From the NCBI RefSeq assembly GCF_000247815.1, contig NW_004775932.1, positions 186,001-250,000 on the forward strand: a stretch of 64,000 nucleotides of DNA. Reading direction: 5' to 3'. The notes below the pieces were generated by a model. It saw only the letters and a list, made by a program, of their open reading frames with translations. It was not told where the DNA came from and made no database searches. Of the stretch, positions 53,401 through 64,000 are shown piece after piece; position 1 is the first letter of the stretch; every line of letters begins with the position of its first letter. The translations under genes and the position numbers were made by a program. Source of the stretch: Ficedula albicollis (taxonomy: Eukaryota > Chordata > Aves > Passeriformes > Muscicapidae).

Positions 53401-56400
53401 ATAATACCATACTATACTTTTTATTATATAGTTTTATTATTATAGTTTTATTTTAGATTGAGATGAAAAAAAACACACCTTTCAATAAAAAGAATTTTTA
53501 CCCTAGTAAGAATTACCACAGAAAGCAGTAAGAATGTAGGATGTACAAGGAGAATTGTAGATTATTTTAAAGTCTGACAAGATACAGAGGATGCTTTGAT
53601 GCTAGCCTAATGATGCCAGTCCAGTATTATTTAAAGACACATATCTTAGTTCTATTTTTCTCTTCTTCTTTCTAAGATCATGGAATTACAAACATTCTCA
53701 CCCATTTGCCTTTTTCAAATTCCTGCACTGAAATGAACAAAGAACTAGGTAATCACAGGATTTTTATACTTTCTCTGGGCAATAAACTATTACACTCCCA
53801 CAGTTTGACCATTCCTATAAACACAATAGTATTTGACTATCTCTTGCACAAAACTAATTTCAGCATTGACAAATTTCCCAGATATCCATTTATAAATACT
53901 TACTGACACCTTCTTGATCAACTCCTCTGGTCACCTTGCCACAGATGGTAAAATGACATTGATGTGAAACAAGCATCCTCAGCAATACTGTGAGAATGGT
54001 GAAGTGCTGGGGATGATAATTCTTTGCTGGTGATTGTCAGTGAATTAGCAAGAAGCATTATCTTGGGTATAAAAGAACAGAGCCTATAGCTAGAGAAGGA
54101 GATACAACATCAAACTGGGAAGTATACTGTAAAGATTGGTGTTAAAAAACTAATTAATAACATCACAAGACCTTTAACTAGCTATTTTCATTGACACAGA
54201 TTGTTCGATCATCAGATTGCATAGATGAGAAACCTGCTCCTGTTACTTGTGTGTTTGTGGTGTCAAACCAAATTAGTGTTTCTCCAGATGAATTTTCATT
54301 CATTAGAGTTGGAGAGCCAAGTAGAAAAAAAAACACAGTGGGGTTGAATTTGTTTCCTCTTCATAAGCAGACTTTTCTCTGCGCGTAGGTGTCACAAGTA
54401 TGAGAAGCATACACTAAGATTGGCTGTAGTGGCTGACACAGCTTTGTCCCTTCCCCAAAGCTTTCCAAGGTTTACTTTCTCTAACACCCAGCCTTCAGCA
54501 CAGAAACAGTAAGGAGTTCCACCATATTAACCTGAAAAATCCAACACAGCAGGAAAAACTCCACCTGTCTACTCAACCAGTGCTAATTTGCTGACAGCCC
54601 TCATGTCAGCCAAAACAGGGTATGTCCTCCATCAGTCTGCCCATGTTTCTTTTCCGTTCTGTGTAGGTGGGTTTTTTCTCCTCAAAGCGCAATATGTAAA
54701 GATAAATCACTGCTGACTCCATCCTGTGGTTCCACTTTAGCATGTTCACATCAGGTTACCCTATCTTACAGTACAGTTAGAGTCACTTCACTACTAATAT
54801 TTCCTCTAAGCCCAGGATCTGGTTAAAGAGAGTAGAATTTTGGCAGCAGGGATGAAATCAATGCTCTACTGAATTCATACCACTGATTTCACCTGAGCCT
54901 AACTTTTACAACTCACCTTTATATGAGGGTTATACAATGGTAGCTGAGTTTTAAAACTGCTTATTTCCTGTTATATACTGTCTTAGCCTCATGCACTGTA
55001 TCTAATACACTGCCTTAGGAAACTGATGATATATTAAGGCTATGTGGTTGTCTCAGTTTTTAAGGGTAAATATTGCAGTCATTTTTTTAATCAAGTGTAA
55101 AACTTTCCAGGTGTTGAATTTGTAGTGACATTTGCAATGTTCCTGAAGCATTATAAGGGAAATCTGTGAATTTTAAGTAGAGATCATCAATAAGGTTTGA
55201 GAAATATTATATTAAAATTTATATCTCAAGCCCATGATCCTGTCAGAGCTGATAATTGGTAAATATTCAGTCATCCTAATTTTTATCATTTTTCCTATTC
55301 TGTGAAAACACTACTGATCTTGTTTTGACCATCAACTATACAAGCAAACTATTAAACTCCTGATTTAATAAGATAGTCATTTTATAATGGGATTTAACAC
55401 TCTAGGTGCAATGCAGTCAACATCAAACACTGGGTTAAATCTCTTGCACTAGAATTCATTTTGTCATCAGAAGAGGGTAAAAGGGTTTTTTTCATTTTTA
55501 AAGCATCTGTGGCTCATGATTGCAAAGGTTGTATATTCAGGAGCATGCTTTAAATTAACTTTGGGTGCTGTTAAAGAAACTTACTCCCTGCAGCTGAAAT
55601 GAAATTAGGTTGCTTCCTTTCAGTTTTTTAAAAGACAGATAATGTGAATGTTCAGTTTTGCATCTGTTATACGATTGCTTCTCTATTCTGAGTCATTGGG
55701 TAACCTCCAAAAATAGTTCAGTCTTCTTGAATTAGCTGCACAGTGTTATAGATCATGCAGACAGAAGGGCCTATCTCCTTGCTCCTGCACAGCCAATGTG
55801 CTACAGGGCTCCCGTATCAGCTGAGTTGTTGCAGTGTATCTTAATTCTAACAGATGTTTCTGCCGGCTTCTCTCAGAGCCCAAAGGGAAAATAAAAGAAA
55901 GAGAAGCAATGGATCACAGGCCAAAACAATTGCTCGGTTCGAACAACACAACACAATGTCCATGGAGGCGGACTGGGAGAAAAAAAATGTTTGTTTTTCT
56001 CAGATCAGTACCCAACAGCTGGAATAGGAGGTGATATCATTTTTGTAACAGACGAACTGTCTGTTTTGCACACAAACCCCAGTTTTTGACGGAGTCAGAA
56101 ACTTTGAGTCCCAGCTGTCCCAATGATGTCCTGCAAACAGGAGTCCAGGAATGAAGAAATTACTTTATTTTCTTTTTTCTGAAATACCGTTATTACTCAG
56201 GCTCAGTAGTAGGCATTCTTCCAGGATTATTTACTTGGGTGAATTAGATTCTCTTTAGTTTTGCTTTTTTAACTATGTGATAGGTGTTGAGAGAATTAAT
56301 TTCCAATGAAAATAGCCTCAGCTGGCTGGTGAGACAAGGATGACAGTTGGAAAAATTAACGAAGGCCAAATGAAAGTATGTTTTAACATATCATTTAATC

Positions 56401-58498
56401 GATAATGGAATTTGATCAAAGACAAAAAAATCAATAATGAAATTAGAAAGTATTTTCAGATGAATGATAAGTTATTGTTGTCAATCCAAGCTTTGCTGAG
56501 AAAAAAAGACCAATTTGAGAACAAAAAAGAATGATGTGTTTGAATTTCATGTGCACCCTATAAGCACGTTTGTGGGAAATCCTAGCATTTTCCATGTAAA
56601 TCTGCAGAAAAAAAATAAATATTTGTGTCTCATATTCTTCTTTCTAATGTTCTAAGAGGGCCACAATATTTACAGGATATAAGACTATACATTTTTTGGT
56701 AAGAAGAAACACAGGCTATTTTCCACATGTGTATCAGGCCTTCCTGAAAGGATTTGTTGTTAGTGTTTGATATCAGTTGCCACAAGAGAGCTTTCCCTTA
56801 TCTGTTCAATTTTGCAAGGGCCCTGCCATGAACTTTCATCTCCTTTTTTTTCTATTTATCTATCCAAAGGAACTGGGAAATAGAAGGAATGATACTTCAC
56901 TTCCATCATTAAAACCAGGAAGCCCTTTTCTGCTGGGCTGGAAGCAAGGATGGCTTCATCCTGGAGTGAATTAACTACTTCCCTCCAGGACAAAGTTCAG
57001 CTATGCATTCCCTGAAAAGTTTCTTCTCCCACTAGATAAAAGCCTACAAAAATAAGATGTCTCCTGAGGCTTTCTGTGCAAGGATTGAGGGGTGAGGTGA
57101 TGGAATTTTTTCATTTCACTGCACTTAAATTTCCTGTAAAGGTGGGGTCATTTGAGAAATGTGCACACATACGCGTGTAGAAGTCAGTGAAGCGGACCTG
57201 ATTCTACCAGAAGCCCACTTCTGATCCTGAAGTGCACTAAATAAATAGTAAAATAATTCTTTATAAGCTCTTTCCTTGCACTAAACTTGAGATATTTTTC
57301 TTTATCCATACAAATGATCAAGATTCAAGTGTATGAATTTTGCTAACAATACCCTGTAGAATTTTGATGCCATGGTGAGGACTATTCATTTTCTAGTGTT
57401 AAACATCCCCATTTGAATTCCACCGGCATTGCAATAGAGGCTCAACTGTTTGCCAGCACTCAGTGCTTTTTGTACTTTTATGTCAAATCTGAGTCTTCTT
57501 ATTTCTAAGGTAATCACTTTTCACTTCATATGAGAGCTTTCCTCTGTTTTTTTCATTGTCATCATTCTTTTCTGAAATACCCTCTAAACCCATAGAATCC
57601 TCGCTTAAAGAAAGTGACGTACAGTTCTATAGAGGTCACTCCAGGTGCCAAAGTATTTGTGAGTCACATAACAACATATCAACACGTGTCTTTACTGTTC
57701 ACAAGTACCTAGTGATTCATAATTAATATTTTTAGCCACAAATGCACCTTGTCTGTATAATAATAATAATAAACCTGTATATTGATGCCCCTTTTGCCAT
57801 CTTACTGGTATTAATGCAAAAATCCTCTGAGGTCTGTCTAGGAAGCAAGAGACTTTTTTTTGAAAGAATGCCAAGATTTCAACGTTCTACTTCAAACCAA
57901 GGTTCACAAATATTTCAAGGAAGAGGAGAAACAGACATGGGAGAAAGTGTGGACAATTCCCACAAAAAAGTCTTGGCTGCTCTCCTTGGGATCTTCACAG
58001 TCTCCCAGTGACAAGTAGTTCATTTGTGGAGGATCATAGCCTGATCTAGCAAAGCCCTCTGATTTCCTTTCCCTCCCTCTTCTGTGATAAAGACCAGCAG
58101 ATGATTAAGATGCAATTTTCTTTTTCAAGAACGGTTGAACTCTTTTTGCGGACCTTCTACTATTTTATTATGAGGCATATATAATGTATTTTCGACACAA
58201 ACATTTGGAACAAATGTTTTCTTTGTCTATATAACCGTATATATATACATTAATATCAAACATGGGAAAGTCCATAATGCAGTAAGATTTGACTTTAACC
58301 TTCATAGAAAACACAATTTTAAGTGAAAAAGCCAAAATGGCCTTATCTTGAAACAGTTTGTTTTGAATATTTAGAAATCAGTGACATTCTTAGCCTGAAG
58401 TCAATACTCTTTCCTCTAATCTGGTTGTATGCTCTGTTCTTCATTTTGTAACTTTTTTCACATTACAGTTTTCTATATTCTTCGATTTTGTGTTGCAG
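50453..58498. other. Non-coding DNA, nothing firmly recognised
   Basis: Long AT-rich unique stretch with TA-rich patches (for example 53410-53460) and a (TAA)n run at about 57757-57772. Short frames, including a hydrophobic-start one at 52070-52270 that begins at TTG, do not look like real genes. Confidence 0.6.
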
Positions 58499-58599
58499 TT
58501 TGTAAAGCAAAAGATGGAAGGAAAATTAATTCGTGTCAAAGATTGAGCTCTAGTGAAGAAGTTGATTGTCTCTGGAGAGTGTTACTGAGAAAGCTCTCA
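58499..58599 (+). other. Possible internal exon, speculative
   Basis: A pyrimidine-rich acceptor ending GTGTTGCAG at 58498 and a strong donor CTCA|GTAAGT at 58599/58600 enclose 101 bases. One frame is open throughout (2 bases plus 33 codons; begins CKAKDGRKIN, ends LLRKLS). The other two frames contain stops. The peptide matches no family I can name, and such acceptor-donor pairs arise by chance in tens of kilobases. It could also be a non-coding RNA exon. Confidence 0.15.
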
Positions 58600-59089
58600 G
58601 TAAGTGGCTTTCATTTCGTGAAAACTAATCATTGCTAAATGACATTTTAAAATCTTGCATGTGCAATCATGTATTAGGTAACCTCCATTTAAGGCTGGAG
58701 GAACATGTGAGATAGTGTAGGAGAAAAACTTGGTGTGGATCTATACTCACCTATGTGATCAATTTTATAACATATTCTTCAGATAAGGAAGTTGGTAATA
58801 CAAGTAGGAAGTCAGTGGAGCTCTTATAGATGTGTCTAAAGGTTGACACCTCCCAGAAGGATGTTCAGAGCACCAAAATCAAAGTATTTCAAACAACTTC
58901 ATCATGTTTCAAATAAAGGAAAGCCTCTTGGTTTTCGTTCTGATTTTCACGCTTTTTTGGCACAGGACCTTATTGAAAGGCTTACAAGCATGTGTATGTA
59001 CCTGCAAACACAGGCACAAGCATGAGTTAAAAGCTCCCCCTCCTTTTCTTGCTTAATTGTATAATTCCAGGCATCATGCAAACATCTGT
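58600..59089. other. Non-coding DNA, nothing recognised
   Basis: Unique AT-rich sequence between the speculative exon and the microsatellite. Confidence 0.6.
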
Positions 59090-59137
59090 CAGCACAGCAC
59101 AGCACAGCACAGCACAGCACAGCACAGCATAGCACAG
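59090..59137. repeat. (CAGCA)n pentanucleotide microsatellite
   Basis: About nine units of CAGCA with one interruption (GCATAGCAC) near the right end. It is probably length-polymorphic. Confidence 0.95.
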
Positions 59138-61480
59138 CTCCTAGTACAGGAGTGATGTCATCTTTTCCATCCAGAAAGAAGCTCTGGCTCTGTGGATCCC
59201 TGAGCACAGTAAGCGCAGAACCAGAACTCCTATTCATGGCTGGTGCTTCCAACACACGGCTGTGCAATGTCTCTGAGACACAGAATACACTGTACTGAGT
59301 GGTGCTAACAGGCAGGCAAGGGTCCTCCCAAACTCTCCGTAAATCTTTGCTAACACTGTCAGCCAGAGATCTTGTCATACGTGTCATGAAATCACGTCTT
59401 CTATCTCCCATCTAAACGTCTTATTTCTTTTTTTAATGGAAAGCATTCCACAGGCTTATGTAGGGTAGCACGTGTTGGTGTATCAGACATGGAATGAGAT
59501 TTAGGAGCATGAGTCATGCTGATGGGAAGTATTTCTGGGCCTGCTTTTTGATAGCCTCCTCTTTTATTATTTATCTTTTAAAGAAAAAATTTGCCATTTG
59601 TCAGACTTTACAAGAGCATTAGTTTTCATAATTAGTAAAAAGTTCAGCACATCAGAAATGTTAAAGATAATGACAACAGCTTTTCATATATTTTAAATTA
59701 GCTGATGTTGGAACCCTGTAAACTGGGAGTTTTGAACTTTCTGTGCTGCCAGGTACTGATCCCCAAAAGAACACTACTTTTGATCTGAAGCCTTGGAGAA
59801 GGCTTCCAAAACTGAATAATAAAACTGGAATCACTGGTGTGTAGTTTGAGTAGAAGTGTGTAATGTCACGTGGTGAAAGATTTAAAAATTGGGGTTTTAG
59901 AATATAGTAATAAGGCAAAATGGAGATTTTAGGGCGGAAGTTTTCTTTCTCCTTCACCTTCTTCTTCTTGGGTCTAGGTAGTACTTTTTAATTGGATAAA
60001 AAATGCCACATTGCAGGTCACAAGTGTTTGGTCATTGGGTAAAAAGTAAAAATAGTTTAGGTATTAGTTTTTAATTGAACTGTTTAGCTTTAAGAGACCT
60101 TGTAAGGAAAAAATACATTGCTATTTCTTCATTTTTAGCTTGTTAGCTAGAAGTGCTGTAGCAATCATTGTAACATAAATAAAAATTAATAAACAGCTGA
60201 GTCCGAACACAGAATTTCATCTCTTGTGCTTTTAATCCTGACTCTGACTAAAGAGAAAAAGAAGATAGAAAGAAATAAGCTTCTTTGTCTTTAAACAGTC
60301 TTAAGTCAAAAACCATTTCCTTTACTTTCCAGAATTAAAACGCGTTCAGATTTCTGAATTTAAAATGTGCAATCTGACTTGAAGCTTTATTTTTTTCATA
60401 TGTCTAATGCAGCTATAATAGATAGTCATATGCATATATTTTCAGTTAAATTCCAACTATTTTTTTAACAATTGTGAAAAGCTGAAAAATTTATTTCATA
60501 CCCAAATCTACCCCCCCAAAAAAAATGGCAGAGCCAAGAATTGATAAGCTGATGAGATCTATATTTCAGCTTTTAACACATTTCTCTGGGTAATTTCCTG
60601 AAAAATGTAGGAAAGCTCTCTGAAACTGTGCATCTCAGCTGGGTTTTTTCCCCCTTCCATTTTGCTTTGAGAGAGCAAAACAATATAAGGAAGCTATATT
60701 CAAGGATACTGCTGAGTTATTGAACTTGATTAACACATAACCTTAAAAAATAAATCTATCAATATTTTGGCTGGCAGTAGTCAGTATGTAAGGCTGAAGT
60801 ACCGTCTAGCATTGTATCATAATGACTGACTGATGATTTCTTTAATAACAAAACTGTAGATATCAATACTCCATTGGCCACAGAGATGCACAAAGAATAG
60901 GCTTCTACAAAAAAATACTGCTGTGTTCTTCAATTTCTGCTTCTGGTTTAAAAATTATATCAAATATAAGCTTAATTTAAAACAGAATATAAAACTGGAC
61001 ACATGTCCTAATAATTTCCATTACCTTACAGATAATATATTGTTAATATGTAATTGCTGCTGATATCAGGATTTTTCTTCAGGCATTTTATTCAGTACTT
61101 ATTATGTCCACTATTTAGTTTTATTATTTATCTAATTCTCCCTGGAGAGTTAGCTTCGTTCTTTTCTTTTTTCCCAGCAGGACAAATTTCATTACAAGTC
61201 TTTACTATCAATTTTTTTCAATTGTTCATTGTCACTGATGTTTTATTAGTCACAGCTTTTTTTCCAGTTTGTGCCAAATTCCTTTTATTTGCCTCAGTGG
61301 GCTTATTGCACCAGCCAGATGATAAAATATCAACACCCTCAATTAGGAACACCTACAAAATATTTTTTAATGTAGGAAATCACTATGCTGGCATAATGAA
61401 AAACAAGCTTAGGGCTCAAAAATACATTGAGTTGGGTTGCAATACAGGATGTGGCCAGAAATGTGTATTCTACCACCATC
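59138..61480. other. Non-coding DNA, nothing recognised
   Basis: AT-rich unique sequence. The frame at 61054-61521 starts at CTG and runs into the LTR, so it is not a gene. Confidence 0.6.
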
Positions 61481-62133
61481 TGTTGAAGCCGGGTGGGGCA
61501 GTGGCACATATTATCTGCTAATGGGCCATCTTTAAGACAAGATGGGGCAATCATCTTTATCTTTTCCACAACCCATCCTCCCTCCAGGAAGATATCATCT
61601 GCTGCTGGCCCATTAAGTCCCACTGTATGACTGATAAAATTACATCATCCCTTTGGGAGATGCTCCAGCCAGGGGGAGGAACCAAGCCTTTCCTACCTAG
61701 ATAAAAACTGAGATTTTGGACAGCAAGATATCTTATTTCCACTGGATTACAGGAAAACACTGGACCTTTCCACATCATCTCTAGACCTTCAAAGGAAAAC
61801 TGCACCCTTCTACAGGAACACTTCTTCAACTGAACCACATCTGCCACTGCAGGAGGACTGTAGCCACCATTTAATTGGACTGCTACCAACCCTGACTGAC
61901 GGGGTGTCAGTTTGTATTCTGACTCTGTCAATGTTTTGGGATTGTTCTTTGTCATACTGTATTTCTGTTTCAATTTTCCTAGTAAAGAACAATTATTCCT
62001 AATTCCCATATCTTTGCCTGAGAGCCCCTTAAATCCAAACGTAGACTAATTTGGAAGGAGAGGGCTTACATTCTCCATCTCAAAGAGAAGCTTCTGCCTT
62101 TATTGGCAGATACCTGTCCTTCAAACCAGGACG
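61481..62133 (+). mobile_element. ERVL-like solo LTR of songbird type
   Basis: It starts TGTTGAAGCCGGGTGGGGCA at 61481. It contains a TATA-like box (AGATAAAAACTG, about 61699-61710), a T-rich R/U5 part with GGGATTGTTCTTTGTC and TAGTAAAGAAC, then TTTGCCTGAGAGCCCCTTAA, and ends near CCTTCAAACCAGGACG. The order and wording match an abundant songbird ERVL LTR as I remember it; those normally end in ACA, so the last base here appears mutated. No clean 5-bp target duplication is visible (CCATC before, CACAT after). No internal retroviral sequence adjoins, so it is a solo LTR. Minus-strand frames at 61557-62009 are read through this LTR and are not genes. Confidence 0.75.
61699..61710 (+). promoter_or_regulatory. 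TATA-like box of the ERVL-type LTR
   Basis: AGATAAAAACTG in the U3 part of the LTR, at a plausible place for its promoter. It is an imperfect TATA box. Confidence 0.35.

Positions 62134-64000
<1,867 letters not shown>

Overview
This is AT-rich vertebrate nuclear DNA with no recognisable protein-coding gene. The repeats suggest a bird, probably a songbird: an eroded CR1 3' end, and three LTRs of avian endogenous-retrovirus type, two of which resemble LTRs I associate with songbird genomes. I saw no operon, bacterial gene, tRNA, rRNA or CRISPR array. The longest open frame outside poly-G and LTR sequence is about 147 codons, which is near what chance gives in 64 kb of such sequence.

Layout. 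1-19.6 kb: unique AT-rich non-coding DNA with short head-to-tail duplications (4.2, 4.4, 6.3, 8.6 and 17.4 kb) and a CR1 fragment (14.4 kb). 19.6-20.7 kb: a solo LTR whose U3 is interrupted by 505 G. 20.7-28.9 kb: unique DNA, a possible MIR-like SINE relic (22.1 kb) and an A-rich low-complexity tract (23.4-23.6 kb). 28,890-30,790: a solo LTR with inverted TG/CA termini and a perfect 5-bp target duplication, carrying 89 G and a 137-bp tandem duplication. 30.8-36.9 kb: unique DNA. About 36.9-39.8 kb: a large CpG island, the only promoter-like region here, broken by three poly-G runs (112, 295 and 202 bases). 40-61.5 kb: unique AT-rich DNA with two larger near-identical duplications (541 bp at 42.5/43.1 kb, 250 bp at 46.0/46.2 kb), two palindromes, a candidate homeodomain/POU site cluster and a (CAGCA)n microsatellite. 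61,481-62,133: an ERVL-like solo LTR. 63,103-63,632: 530 G.

The most striking feature is seven uninterrupted poly-G runs totalling 1,758 bases, all G on the + strand. Two are bracketed by duplicated copies of the same flank, and five lie in GC-rich DNA or next to simple repeats. This fits gap-filling with two-colour-chemistry 'dark-cycle' reads over hard GC-rich templates better than real biology. The CpG island is probably the promoter and first exon of a gene that extends beyond the window, with part of it lost in the poly-G runs. I could not identify the gene or its direction. No previously undescribed biological system is supported here.
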